A DNA stretch of 64,000 bases, from contig JAWQCY010000001.1 of NCBI GenBank assembly GCA_036321795.1, positions 558,001 to 622,000 of the forward strand. The letters run 5' to 3'. A model generated the notes under the pieces. The model was not told the DNA's origin, made no database searches, and worked only from the letters and a program-made list of their open reading frames with translations. Numbering within the stretch: position 1 is the first letter of the stretch; the number at the start of each line of letters is the position of its first letter. Positions 48,218-57,857 of this stretch are shown in pieces. The stretch is from CAKVON01 sp902475665. GTDB lineage: Bacteria > Actinomycetota > Coriobacteriia > Coriobacteriales > Atopobiaceae. The position numbers and the translations under genes are program-made.

Positions 48218-50478
48218 TAGTTCACCTTGGTCGCGAAGTTGAGGTAACTGATCTGCGCCATGTCATCCGAGGTCTTGGCCACGGGGGAGGAGGCGTCGTC
48301 GGTGGCGTGCCACTTGCCGTCGGCGTCCATGACGCCAAACGCGTCGAGCGCAGGCATCTTCTCGCGAGCGACGATCTGTGCCTTCTGGAAGTCGGTCAGG
48401 GGCGCGCCGATCGTGTCGAACATGACCGACGACAGGTAGCAGGCGCTGTCGTAGGCGACCTCGTCGTGCGGGGCGCCAGCGACCTCGTAGTTGGCCCACA
48501 GGCGGTAGTTGGTCTGGTAGATTCGCTGCGCGTGGTCGACGGTGTTGGCGTCCTCGTACCAGGCGTCGTTGTAGACGCCGGTGAAGTCAGGCTGGTGGTC
48601 GCCGAAGAACAGCAGGACCACGGGACGGTCGAGCTTCTGCAGCTCGCCGATGAAGTACTCCAGGTCCTCGTCGGACGCCTGGATGCAGCTCAGGTACTCG
48701 TTGAGCTTGGCGTCGGTGTCGGCGTCGTCGAAGTCGGCGGGCTTGTAGTGCGTCAGGCGGTCGGCCGGGATGTTGTTCTGGTCGTAGCCCGAGTGGTTCT
48801 GCATGGTGACGTCGAACACGAACTGCGGCTCGTCGCCCGAGCGCAGGATCTCCAGCACCTTGTCGTAGGTGACCTTGTCGGTCAGGCCGCTGTGGAAGCG
48901 CGGGGCGTCCTCGGGGAAGTCCTCGATCGTGAGGAACTCGTCGAAGCCAAACTGCCTGTACACCGTGTTGCGGTGCCAGTTGCTGCCCACGTTGGGGTGC
49001 ATGGCGGTCGTCTTGTAGCCCTGCTCGCCAAGCTGGCGAGCGACGTTGGCCACACCCGCGAAGTTATACATGTTGTACGGGTACTTGCCCACGCCCGCGT
49101 AGAGAATCGACTCGCCCGTGAGACACTCGAACTCGGTGTTGCAGGTGCCGCCGCCGTTGACCGAGACGGCCAGCTGCCCGCCGTAGATGGTGCCGTCGGC
49201 CATCCCGGTCCTGAAGAACCGTGGTCCCTCGTAGCCGCAACGCATCTTGTCGAACAGCGACAGGTCGGCAAAGGTCTCGTTCATCACGATGACGACCGAG
49301 GGCCTCTGCTCGTCGAATTGCTTCTCGGCAGCCTTGCGCGCGTCGGAGTCGCCCACGGTCTCGTCGTAGCTCTGGGCATAGCTGTCGAGAAGTGCCTGGG
49401 CCTTCTTGTCGCTGTAGCCGTCGGGCTTGGGGATGGGAATGTCCTGCACCTCGGCGACGAAGGACGTGAGTGAGCCCTGCTCGCAGTAGCGGGCCTTGGG
49501 GTTCCAGTAGTCGACGACGACGCCGTGGTCGCGCCAGTTGGGGGTCACGGCGGCGACGACGCCGGCGGTCGCGCCCACGCCCATCAGCAGCGCCTGGCGA
49601 CGGGTGAAGCCGCGCTCGCCCACGCGCTCGAGCATGGCGTCGCTTACGCAGGGGCGGTGCCTGGTGGGAACGAGGTAGGAGCAGGCCGCCCAGGCCAGGC
49701 ACGCAAAGCCGATGCTGCGCAGGACCAGGTCGGAAATCGTGTAGGTGTAGCTGGCGGCGACCTCGGCTGCGGTGTTGATGGCGAGGATGTCGCTCGGCAC
49801 GATGACGGTGTGCTTGAAGCAGCTGACGAAGAAGTTGGCGAGGCCGAACACCAAAAGAATGGCCGGCAGAATCGCCACGGGCCCGCCGTGGCGACCGAAC
49901 AGAAGGTAGATGGCCAGTCCCAGAAGCGCGATCAGGCCCATCTCGGCGGCGAGCATGGTCGGCGCGATGGTGGACAGCGGCGCGGGCGAGATGGGCTTCT
50001 CCAGCGCGAGCGTCGAGAAGAGCGTCATGGCCGCGATGGCAACCACGGTAAGAAGGGCGTGCGCGACGGCTCGCTTGGGCGAGGCGGGCTCGAGCGCAGG
50101 TGCGTCGTCGGCGTCATCGACCTGGTCGGTTGCGTGACGCTTGGGCGGGTAGGGGGTGTGGGAGTCGCCCAGTACGAGCGGCAGGACCCACTCGCGCGCG
50201 ACGACGGCGGCAGCGGCGGCGACGACCAGCAGGACCGAGCCGGCGAGCGACCTGGCGTGCGACATGACCAGGTGCATGCAGATGTAGGCGGTCATGAAGG
50301 CGAGGGCCGCGACGTGCGGGATGGTCCAGGCGACTGTCGAGCGCATGAGCGCGGGCTTGTGGCCGGCGCGCTTGCGGACGAGATATGCCGCGAACAGCAT
50401 CGCGGCGATCACGATGATGCCCGCAAGGGGTATCAGCGCGAAACGCATCCTGACGAGGGGAAGATCCTTGTTCAGCAT
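48217..50478 (-). CDS. LTA-synthase-like sulfatase-family membrane enzyme, copy 2
   Basis: A 753-residue paralogue with the same layout. Active-site elements: VIVMNETFADLSLFDKM, NGGGTCNTEFECLTG, TMQNHSGYDQNN and LFFGDHQPDF. The hydrophobic half includes an extra acidic cytoplasmic loop (DQVDDADDAPALEPASPKR). It overlaps copy 1 by one base (stop/start), and copy 3 ends 23 bases before its start, so all three are one operon. The distinct N-termini suggest different partners or polymer ends. Confidence 0.9.
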   Translation of the reverse strand: MLNKDLPLVRMRFALIPLAGIIVIAAMLFAAYLVRKRAGHKPALMRSTVAWTIPHVAALAFMTAYICMHLVMSHARSLAGSVLLVVAAAAAVVAREWVLPLVLGDSHTPYPPKRHATDQVDDADDAPALEPASPKRAVAHALLTVVAIAAMTLFSTLALEKPISPAPLSTIAPTMLAAEMGLIALLGLAIYLLFGRHGGPVAILPAILLVFGLANFFVSCFKHTVIVPSDILAINTAAEVAASYTYTISDLVLRSIGFACLAWAACSYLVPTRHRPCVSDAMLERVGERGFTRRQALLMGVGATAGVVAAVTPNWRDHGVVVDYWNPKARYCEQGSLTSFVAEVQDIPIPKPDGYSDKKAQALLDSYAQSYDETVGDSDARKAAEKQFDEQRPSVVIVMNETFADLSLFDKMRCGYEGPRFFRTGMADGTIYGGQLAVSVNGGGTCNTEFECLTGESILYAGVGKYPYNMYNFAGVANVARQLGEQGYKTTAMHPNVGSNWHRNTVYRQFGFDEFLTIEDFPEDAPRFHSGLTDKVTYDKVLEILRSGDEPQFVFDVTMQNHSGYDQNNIPADRLTHYKPADFDDADTDAKLNEYLSCIQASDEDLEYFIGELQKLDRPVVLLFFGDHQPDFTGVYNDAWYEDANTVDHAQRIYQTNYRLWANYEVAGAPHDEVAYDSACYLSSVMFDTIGAPLTDFQKAQIVAREKMPALDAFGVMDADGKWHATDDASSPVAKTSDDMAQISYLNFATKVN

Positions 50479-50501
50479 ATTCTAGGTTGCCACCTTTCCG
50501 G

Positions 50502-52805
50502 CTATTTGACCTTTGTCGCGAAGTGAAGGTAGGAGACCTTCGAGAGGTCGTTGTTGACTGCTGCGACGGGCGAGTTCTCGTCCTCGACCTCGTACCACTT
50601 GCCGTCCGCGCCCATGAGGCCGAACGCGTTGAACGCCGGCATGGTCTGCCTTACGACCATCTGGGTCTTCTGGTAGTCCGACAGCGGCGCGCCCGCGTAG
50701 TCGAGCGTCATGGCAGCGAGGTAGGCGGGCGAGGTTGGGAAGCTACTGTCCGTCTGGGCGGCACCGGCAACGTCGTAGTTTGCCCAGATGAGGTAGGAGG
50801 TCTGGTAGACGCGCTGCGTGTGGGTCATCTCGTCCTCGTCGCCGTACCAGGCGTCGTTGTAGTTGGTCGAGAAGCCCGGGTGGTGGTCACCCCAGAAGAC
50901 GAGGATCACGTGGCGGTCGAGCTTCTTGAGCTCGTCGACGAAGTACTCGAGGTCCTCGTCGGAGGCCTGGATGCAGGCGAGGTACTCGTTGAGGCAGCTG
51001 TTGGTGAACTCGGTGACGCCGTCGGTCTTGTAGTGGTACTTGCGGTCCTCGGGGATGTTGCCGACGTTGTAGCCCGAGTGGTTCTGCATCGTGACGTCAA
51101 AGATGAACTGCGGACCCTCCTCGTCATCGGGGTTCCTGAGAAGGTCGAGGACCATGTCGTAGGTCGCCTTGTCGGAGATGCCGTTGTGGAACCTCGGCGC
51201 GTCGTCGGGCCAGTCGTCGATGTCGAGGAAGTCGTCGAAGCCCATCTGCTCGTAGACGGTGTTGCGGTGCCAGTTGGTGGGCAGGTTGGGGTGCATGGCC
51301 GTCGTCTTGTAGCCCTGCTCCTTCAGCTGACGGGCGATGTTGTCCACCTTGGAGAAGTCGTACATGGTGTAGGGGTACTTGCCCGAGCCGGCATAGAGCA
51401 TCGACTCGCCCGTGAGGGCCTCGAACTCGGTGTTGCAGGTGCCCGCGCCCGTGACCGAGCAGCTGAGGTTGCCGCGGGCGAGCGTGCCGGTGAGGCCCTT
51501 CTTGAAGAACCACGGGCCCCTGTAGTTGTTCTGCAGGCCGTCGAACACGGACAGGTCGGCGAAGGTCTCGTTCATGACGAAGACGATCGAGGGCTTCTCG
51601 TCCTCGTACTGCGCGACCGCGGCCTGGCGTGCGGCGTCGTCGCCTGCCGCCGGAGTGGCAGACTGGGTCGCGTCGCCCTTCTCGACGAAGGTGCAGACGT
51701 CGAACTGATTGGCGTAGGATGCCAGGATCTCCTCGGCGGTGGAGGTCTTGTACGCGGTGGGCTTGGCGATGGGGATGTCCTGCACCTCGGACACGAAGCA
51801 GGACAGCGAGCCCCTGCTCGCGTACGAGAAGCGCGGCATCCACGCGAAGACCTTGACGCCGAAGTCGAGTCGCCAGCTGGGGACGGTGACGAAGGCCACC
51901 AGCATGGCCAGCGACGCCACGCCCATAAGCACGCAGGAGGTCCTGCGGCACCAACGCTCGCCATGCTTGGCCAGAAGCCTCGCAGGCACCAGGACCTTGG
52001 TGCGGCATGGGACCAGGTAGGAGCAGGAGGCCAGCGCTATTGCCATCCAGGCCAGCGAGTAGACGCAGGTGTGGGCCATCTCGTAGGAGTAGGTGCCCGC
52101 GACGGTGGCCGCGGTCTCGAGCGCCATGAGGTCGGCGGGGATTAAGACGGTGCCCTTGAACTTGAGCATGAAGTAGTTGACCAGGCCGTAGATCGTGAGG
52201 ATGAGCGGCAGCGCGACAACCGCGGCGCCCCTGCGGCCCGACAAAAGGTACAGCGTGACGCCCGCCAGGCAGACCAGGCCCAGCTCCAACAGGTATGGGA
52301 AGGTCTCCAGCTTCGCCATCGGGTGCTCCTGGATCGCGTTCTCCATCGCGAGGATGGTGAAGAACGCCATGGCCAGGATGGCCACGATGGTGAGAAGGAC
52401 ATGCGCGGCGACGCGCGGCCACCGGCGGGCCGGCTTGGTGGGCTCGACCGCCGCCTCGGGCTCGTGGTCCTTCTCGGCAGCGTCGGCGTCGGGCTTGGGG
52501 CCGAGCACGAGATCGAGCACGGGGTCGCGCACGACGACGAGCAGCATCGCGACGAGGAGCATGACGCAGGCGTAGCCGAACCAGCGGGCGCGAGTCAAAA
52601 GCATGTGGTTGGCGGCGTAGACGGTGAGGAAGGCGCAGGTCAGCAGCTGGGGGACGAGCCAGGCGACGGTGGCACGGGAGAGGGCGGTCTTACCCTGTTT
52701 GGCCCGTTGGCGGGAGAGGACTATGCAGGCCACGCCCAGAACAAGGACGAGGGCGGGGAGCAGGGCGAACATACGGCGGAGTGTCGGGTAGGGCGTGATA
52801 TCCAA
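50502..52805 (-). CDS. LTA-synthase-like sulfatase-family membrane enzyme, copy 3
   Basis: A 767-residue paralogue, the first gene of the operon, apparently starting at TTG 52805 with a weak ribosome binding site (AATGAGC); an internal ATG 11 codons later is an alternative. Active-site elements: VFVMNETFADLSVFDGL, TGAGTCNTEFEALTG (AGT rather than GGT), TMQNHSGYNVGN and VFWGDHHPGF. Its mid-region has a Thr/Ala insertion (ATQSATPAAGDDAARQ) before the catalytic domain. Confidence 0.9.
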   Translation of the reverse strand: MDITPYPTLRRMFALLPALVLVLGVACIVLSRQRAKQGKTALSRATVAWLVPQLLTCAFLTVYAANHMLLTRARWFGYACVMLLVAMLLVVVRDPVLDLVLGPKPDADAAEKDHEPEAAVEPTKPARRWPRVAAHVLLTIVAILAMAFFTILAMENAIQEHPMAKLETFPYLLELGLVCLAGVTLYLLSGRRGAAVVALPLILTIYGLVNYFMLKFKGTVLIPADLMALETAATVAGTYSYEMAHTCVYSLAWMAIALASCSYLVPCRTKVLVPARLLAKHGERWCRRTSCVLMGVASLAMLVAFVTVPSWRLDFGVKVFAWMPRFSYASRGSLSCFVSEVQDIPIAKPTAYKTSTAEEILASYANQFDVCTFVEKGDATQSATPAAGDDAARQAAVAQYEDEKPSIVFVMNETFADLSVFDGLQNNYRGPWFFKKGLTGTLARGNLSCSVTGAGTCNTEFEALTGESMLYAGSGKYPYTMYDFSKVDNIARQLKEQGYKTTAMHPNLPTNWHRNTVYEQMGFDDFLDIDDWPDDAPRFHNGISDKATYDMVLDLLRNPDDEEGPQFIFDVTMQNHSGYNVGNIPEDRKYHYKTDGVTEFTNSCLNEYLACIQASDEDLEYFVDELKKLDRHVILVFWGDHHPGFSTNYNDAWYGDEDEMTHTQRVYQTSYLIWANYDVAGAAQTDSSFPTSPAYLAAMTLDYAGAPLSDYQKTQMVVRQTMPAFNAFGLMGADGKWYEVEDENSPVAAVNNDLSKVSYLHFATKVK

Positions 52806-53151
52806 GGTTGCTCATTCTTCGTTGGCTGCAGACGGCGCGTTTTCTTCGCGGGGAAATACACGCAAATTGCCATTATCGCAGTTTGTTCCACCCGTGGTTT
52901 CGCCTGCGTATCAGTTGTGTGCGTGCTGTGGTCTAATGTGAGCCAATCGTGGCGGCGCTAGGCGAAACGTGCCGCCACGGCCTGACAGTCCAGAAGCATC
53001 GCGAGTTCCATGGTCCTTCTCTCCAGTCGACGTCAGACGCGAAAAAGGGTAGGTGCCATGCGCTATCCTGACAAGCCGAGAATGACGATGCCGAGACCCG
53101 CGCGGCCGAGGGGCGCGGCGGGTCGGAAGGACAACGGGAAACAGGAGCCAC
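52806..53151. other. Intergenic region between divergent LTA and nucleoid-protein genes
   Basis: These 346 bases contain two hairpins, GTGGCGGC/GCCGCCAC (52949-52978) and GACCCGC/GCGGGTC (53095-53124), the latter just before the ribosome binding site region of the plus-strand gene. TTGTGT at 52915 and TAATGT at 52934 are too close for a normal promoter. No RNA or protein gene was found. Confidence 0.4.
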
Positions 53152-54255
53152 ATGATCAGGATCAACCACGCGGTGCTGCACGCCTTCGACTTCGAGGTGG
53201 GGGAGTGCGACCTGTCCGAGCGCGAGCTCGACCTGGACGTGAGGCAGACCAAGTCCTACGTCACGCGCATGGCGAGAAAGACCGTGGGCAACCCCGAGAG
53301 CAAGCACGGCGAGTTCGCCGAGGGCTCCAACTTCGCCGGCGAGCTCGAGCGCTACCTGCATGGGCAGCGCGACTTCCTGGACCTTTCGGCCGACGTGGCG
53401 CGCTTCTTCTATGAGGAGCTTCGCAAGAGTGAGAACGCCGGCCAGTGCGACCTGCTGGTGACTGACTTCGTCGACACCGGCGACGCCAAGGGCGAGTCGG
53501 CGCGTGCCGAGGCGGCCGATACCGCCGTCGGCGACGCCATGGCCGCCGCCATCGAGGCGGCCGACGACTTCGAGGGCGGCGAGCGCCGCATGTTCGCGGT
53601 GCTGCTGCTGCCGCGCCGCCAGGCCTTCGTGCACGACGTGCGCAGCGAGGGTGGCCTTGCCTACAACGACATCGTGCGTCACGACTCGACCCTGCCAAAC
53701 CCCAGCCAGAAGGTCCCCACGTTTTCGGTCGTCGACACGACGGACTTCTCGATCGACTTCCAGGACGTGGAGCGCACGATCGCGGGCCAGAAGGCGCTTC
53801 TGATCCCCAAGGCGTTCTTGCAGTGCAGCACCGAGGCGTCCAGCCGCGAGGTCATCGCCACGGTCACCAAGATCGTGGAGGACGTCGCCGAGGAGTACGG
53901 TATCGAGCCCGCCGTCGCCGCGGCCAAGGCCAAGTCCTACGTCATCGAACGCGCCGCCGCGGCCGACGACGTGCGACCCGAGCAGGTGGGCCGCGAGGTC
54001 TTTGCCGACGAGCCCGCCATGGCCGAGCGCTACGAGGAGCGCTCGCAGGCTGAGAGCCTTCCCGAGTCCGTGAGCGTGCGCAAGGGCGTCGCCAACCGCA
54101 TCGCCAAGAACCACCGCATCCGCACCGACACCGGCATCGAGATCACCTTCCCGTCCGAGTACGCGTCGAGCTCGGAGTTCATCGAGTTCGGGCGCGGCGA
54201 CGACGGTAGGATCACCATCGAGCTCAAGAACATCGGCAAGATCGAGAACCGCTAG
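53152..54255 (+). CDS. Nucleoid-associated protein (NdpA/YejK family)
   Basis: A 367-residue protein of the 37-kDa nucleoid-associated family that binds DNA nonspecifically. The ATG follows ACAGGAG. The N-terminus (IRINHAVLHAFDFEVGECDL) and the central RRMFAVLLLPRRQAFVHDV and ALLIPKAFLQCSTEAS blocks are family-like, and a C-terminal beta region ends ITIELKNIGKIENR. Its role in this lineage is unstudied. The hydrolase gene follows after 12 bases, so the two are probably cotranscribed. Confidence 0.85.
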   Translation: MIRINHAVLHAFDFEVGECDLSERELDLDVRQTKSYVTRMARKTVGNPESKHGEFAEGSNFAGELERYLHGQRDFLDLSADVARFFYEELRKSENAGQCDLLVTDFVDTGDAKGESARAEAADTAVGDAMAAAIEAADDFEGGERRMFAVLLLPRRQAFVHDVRSEGGLAYNDIVRHDSTLPNPSQKVPTFSVVDTTDFSIDFQDVERTIAGQKALLIPKAFLQCSTEASSREVIATVTKIVEDVAEEYGIEPAVAAAKAKSYVIERAAAADDVRPEQVGREVFADEPAMAERYEERSQAESLPESVSVRKGVANRIAKNHRIRTDTGIEITFPSEYASSSEFIEFGRGDDGRITIELKNIGKIENR

Positions 54256-54267
54256 GGGGCATCTGCC

Positions 54268-55068
54268 ATGGGAGACGTCGAGTATCTGGAGCACTACATG
54301 TGGTGCGTCCACCCGGACAAGACCAAGACGTTCGGGTCGCTATTGCTGCCGAGGGGCACCGAGGACTGCCAGGTGGACATCGCCTGGCCCACGATGGTGC
54401 TGGGGCACGGCATCGGCGGCGACCACTCGCACATGGACCCCTTCGCGCGCGCCGTAGCCTCGACTGGCGCCTGCACCTACAACATCGACTTCCGTGCGGG
54501 CGGCCCCACCTCCAAGAGTGACCTTGACATGGTCGAGATGTCCGTCGAGGGGGAGGCCGACGACCTCGCCTATGCCGCCGACCTCATGCTCGAGGAACGC
54601 TTCTGCGCCGACAGCGCGCTGTTCCTGTGCGGCGGCAGCATGGGTGGCCTGGCCGCCACGGTCGAGGCGTGTCGCAGGCCCGAGCTCTACCGCGCGCTGG
54701 TGCTGGTGTACCCCGCGTTCAACATGCACGACGAGGCGGTCGCCGCCTGGGGTGGGCTCGACGAGCTGCCCGAGACGGCCGAGCTGTTCGCCGGCGCCGA
54801 GGTGGGGCGCCCCTACATGCGCGACGTGCTCGGGTGCGACCCCTTCGACCTGATGGCGGCCTACGACCGCCCCGTCCTCATCGTCCACGGCACGGCGGAC
54901 GACGTCGTGCCCTTTGGCTACTCCGAGCGAGCCGCCGCCACGTTCCCGAACGCGCGCCTGGTAGAGATACCCGGAGCGGGCCATGCCTTTGGTGGCGAGG
55001 CCCTCGCGCGCGCTTGCGACGCCGTCGCGGGCTTCGTGCGCGACGTTGTCTCCGACGAGAAGCGCTAA
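54268..55068 (+). CDS. Alpha/beta-hydrolase (esterase/peptidase-like)
   Basis: A 266-residue cytoplasmic hydrolase. The oxyanion region is VLGHGIGGDHSHM, the nucleophile elbow LCGGSMGGLAA (Ser about 127), the acid Asp in VHGTADDVVP and the His in GAGHAFGGEAL. The family includes esterases, dienelactone hydrolases and S9-like peptidases; the substrate is unknown. It lies between the nucleoid protein and fumC with short gaps (12 and 18 bases). Confidence 0.88.
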   Translation: MGDVEYLEHYMWCVHPDKTKTFGSLLLPRGTEDCQVDIAWPTMVLGHGIGGDHSHMDPFARAVASTGACTYNIDFRAGGPTSKSDLDMVEMSVEGEADDLAYAADLMLEERFCADSALFLCGGSMGGLAATVEACRRPELYRALVLVYPAFNMHDEAVAAWGGLDELPETAELFAGAEVGRPYMRDVLGCDPFDLMAAYDRPVLIVHGTADDVVPFGYSERAAATFPNARLVEIPGAGHAFGGEALARACDAVAGFVRDVVSDEKR

Positions 55069-55086
55069 CCGAAAGGAAGCCCCACC

Positions 55087-56499
55087 ATGGCAGACGGAAA
55101 GACCCCCGCGACCAGCGCGTCCTTCTCGGCAGACGGAAAGTGGCGCGTCGAGCACGACTCGATGGGCGAGATGCGCGTGCCCGTCGACGCCCTCTGGGGT
55201 GCGCAGACCCAGCGCAGTCACGAGAACTTCCCGATCGGCACCGAGACCATGCCGCGCGGCATCGTGCGCGCGTTCGCCGTCCTCAAGAAGGCGGCGGCGC
55301 AGGCCAACGCCGAGCTCGGCGCCATCACGGCCGAGCAGCACGACGCGATCGCGGCCGCCTGCGACGAGGTGCTCGACGGGCGTCTGGACGACCAGTTCCC
55401 GCTGGTGGTGTGGCAGACCGGCTCCGGCACCCAGTCCAACATGAACGTCAACGAGGTGCTGGCCAACCGCGGCAACCAGATCGCCGGCGAGAAGATCTTG
55501 CACCCCAACGACTCGTGCAACCGCTCGCAGTCGTCCAACGACACGTTCCCGACGGCCCTGCACATCGCCTGCGACCTGGCCGTCACGCGCGAGCTGATCC
55601 CGGCGACCCGCCATCTGTGCGAGACGTTCGCCGAGCTCGAGCGCGCGAGCGCCGGCGTGGTCAAGTCCGGTCGCACGCACCTGCAGGACGCGGTGCCCAT
55701 CAGCTTTTCCCAGGAGGTGTCCGGCTGGCGTGGCCTTCTGGAGAACGCCGTCGCCGAGCTCGAGGCCTCGCTCGCCGGCCTGCGCAGGCTTGCCCTGGGC
55801 GGCACCGCCGTCGGCACGGGCCTCAACGCGCCCGAGGGCTTCGACCGTCTGGTGGCCGAGCGCGTCGCCGACCTCACGGGCGAGCCGTTCGTGACCGAGC
55901 CCAACAAGTTCAGCGCCCTGTCCGGCAAGGACGCCGTGGTCTTCGCGCACGGCGCGGTCAAGGCCCTGGCCTGCAACATGATGAAGGTCGCCAACGACGT
56001 GCGCTGGCTCGCCAGCGGCCCGCGCCTGGGCCTGGGCGAGATCTTCATCCCGGCCAACGAGCCCGGCAGCTCCATCATGCCCGGCAAGGTCAATCCCACC
56101 CAGTGCGAGGCCGTGACCATGGTCGCCGTGCAGGTCATGGGCAACGACGCGACCATCGGCATGGCGGCGAGCCAGGGCAACTTCGAGCTCAACGTCTTCA
56201 TGCCCGTGATCGCCTACGACTTCCTGCAGTCCTGCCGCCTGCTTGCCGACGCCATCCGCTCGTTCGACGAGCGCTGCGCCCGCGGCATCCGTCCCAACCG
56301 CGAGCGCATGGAGCACAACCTGCACGACTCGCTCATGCTGGTGACCGCGCTCAACCCCTACATCGGCTACGAGAACGCCGCCCGCGTGGCCAAGAAGGCC
56401 TACGCCGAGGGAACGAGCCTGCGCGAGGCCTGCGTGGGGCTCGGATACCTCACCCCCGAGCGCTTCGACGAGGTCTTCCACCCCGAACAGATGGTGTAG
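55087..56499 (+). CDS. fumC: Fumarate hydratase class II
   Basis: A 470-residue enzyme that interconverts fumarate and malate, here probably in the reductive or aspartate-linked branch of an anaerobe. The ATG follows AAAGGAAG. Family marks: WGAQTQRSHENFPIGTETMP, TGSGTQSNMNVNEV, the catalytic SGRTHLQDAVPI, and the signature GSSIMPGKVNPTQCE. An N-terminal extension of about 15 residues includes a coding copy of CTTCTCGGCA. Aspartase is the nearest alternative, but the SHENFPIGTE start favours fumarase. Confidence 0.93.
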   Translation: MADGKTPATSASFSADGKWRVEHDSMGEMRVPVDALWGAQTQRSHENFPIGTETMPRGIVRAFAVLKKAAAQANAELGAITAEQHDAIAAACDEVLDGRLDDQFPLVVWQTGSGTQSNMNVNEVLANRGNQIAGEKILHPNDSCNRSQSSNDTFPTALHIACDLAVTRELIPATRHLCETFAELERASAGVVKSGRTHLQDAVPISFSQEVSGWRGLLENAVAELEASLAGLRRLALGGTAVGTGLNAPEGFDRLVAERVADLTGEPFVTEPNKFSALSGKDAVVFAHGAVKALACNMMKVANDVRWLASGPRLGLGEIFIPANEPGSSIMPGKVNPTQCEAVTMVAVQVMGNDATIGMAASQGNFELNVFMPVIAYDFLQSCRLLADAIRSFDERCARGIRPNRERMEHNLHDSLMLVTALNPYIGYENAARVAKKAYAEGTSLREACVGLGYLTPERFDEVFHPEQMV

Positions 56500-56524
56500 G
56501 ACCTCCTGGCATACCCGTCGACCC

Positions 56525-56576
56525 GACGCCCTTCTCGGCAGGAAGCGCGCACGTCAGCGCTGCCGAGAAGGGCGTC
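56525..56576 (+). terminator. fumC terminator built from an inverted pair of CTTCTCGGCA
   Basis: GACGCCCTTCTCGGCAG (56525-56541) and CTGCCGAGAAGGGCGTC (56560-56576) form a perfect 17-bp stem with an 18-base loop, followed by CTGTTGT. The arms are two extended copies of the window-wide motif in opposite orientation. Confidence 0.85.
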
Positions 56577-56741
56577 CTGTTGTAATTCCTACCTGTGTTG
56601 CGGAATTTGGTTACTTGCGCGAAACCTTGACGGGGCCCGTTTGGGATACCATGCCCAACAACGTGGCGCACACGCGCAACGCCACGCACACGACGGGGCA
56701 TGTGGCCCTGCGCGACGACGCGCGCCAAGGAGGCTTGGACG

Positions 56742-57830
56742 ATGGCTAGGGTTTACAACTTCTCTGCCGGTCCCGCCGTGCTCCCCGAGGACGTCCTTCG
56801 GGAAGCCGCGGACGAGATGATGGATTACCGCGGTTGCGGCATGTCCGTCATGGAGATGAGTCATCGATCTCCGAGCTTCAAGCAGATCATCGACGAGGCC
56901 GAGGCCGACCTTCGCGATCTGATGGGCATCCCCGACAACTACAAGGTGCTGTTTTTGCAGGGCGGCGACTCCCTGGTGTTTGCCAGCGTCTTCGCCAACC
57001 TGGCCACCAACGGCCGCGCCGACTACATCCTGACGGGCAACTGGGCCAAGAAGGCCTACAAGGAGGCCCAGATCCTGGGCGACCCCAAGGTCCTGGCGTC
57101 GTCGGCCGACAGGAACTTCTCCTACATCCCCGACTGCTCGGACCTGGATGTGCGTGATGACGCTAGCTTCGTCTACATCTGTGAGAACAACACCATCTAC
57201 GGCACCAAGTTCCACACGCTGCCCAACACCAAGGGTCACGAGCTCGTTGCCGACCAGAGCTCGATGTTCCTGTCGGAGCCGGTCGACGTCACCCGCTACG
57301 GCCTGATCCACGCGGGCGTCCAGAAGAACGTCGGTCCCGCTGGCGTGCAGGTGGTCGTCGTTCGCGAGGACCTCATCCCCGACGACCTGCCCGGCGTTCC
57401 CACCATGCTGCGCTTCAAGACGCAGGCAGATGCCGGCTCGCTGTACAACACGCCCAACTGCTGGGGCATCTACATCTGCGGCAAGGTCTTCAAGTGGCTC
57501 AAGGCCCGTGGCGGGCTTGCGGCCGTCGGGGAGCACAACGTCGCCAAGGCGCAGCTGCTCTACGACTACCTCGACGAGTCAGATCTGTTCGCGTCGACCG
57601 TCGAGAAGGACAGCCGCTCGATCATGAACGTGCCGTTCGTCACCGGCGACGCCGACCTCGACGCCGAGTTCGTCGCGGCCGCCAAGGCCGCCGGCCTCGA
57701 GAACCTCAAGGGCCACCGCACGGTCGGGGGCATGCGCGCCTCGATCTACAACGCGATGCCCACCGAGGGCGTCCGGGCACTGGTCGACTTTATGAAGGAC
57801 TTCGAGCTCAAGCACGCCAGGCGCGGCTAG
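56742..57830 (+). CDS. serC: Phosphoserine aminotransferase
   Basis: A 362-residue PLP enzyme of serine synthesis converting 3-phosphohydroxypyruvate to phosphoserine. ATG 56742 follows AAGGAGG. Marks: YNFSAGPAVLPEDVLREAA, LFLQGGDSLVF, the PLP lysine in HAGVQKNVGPAG, and VGGMRASIYNAMP. It is followed by serA after 27 bases, forming a serCA operon. Confidence 0.95.
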   Translation: MARVYNFSAGPAVLPEDVLREAADEMMDYRGCGMSVMEMSHRSPSFKQIIDEAEADLRDLMGIPDNYKVLFLQGGDSLVFASVFANLATNGRADYILTGNWAKKAYKEAQILGDPKVLASSADRNFSYIPDCSDLDVRDDASFVYICENNTIYGTKFHTLPNTKGHELVADQSSMFLSEPVDVTRYGLIHAGVQKNVGPAGVQVVVVREDLIPDDLPGVPTMLRFKTQADAGSLYNTPNCWGIYICGKVFKWLKARGGLAAVGEHNVAKAQLLYDYLDESDLFASTVEKDSRSIMNVPFVTGDADLDAEFVAAAKAAGLENLKGHRTVGGMRASIYNAMPTEGVRALVDFMKDFELKHARRG

Positions 57831-57857
57831 CGGCGGGCGCTTTTCCCGGGAGGAACC

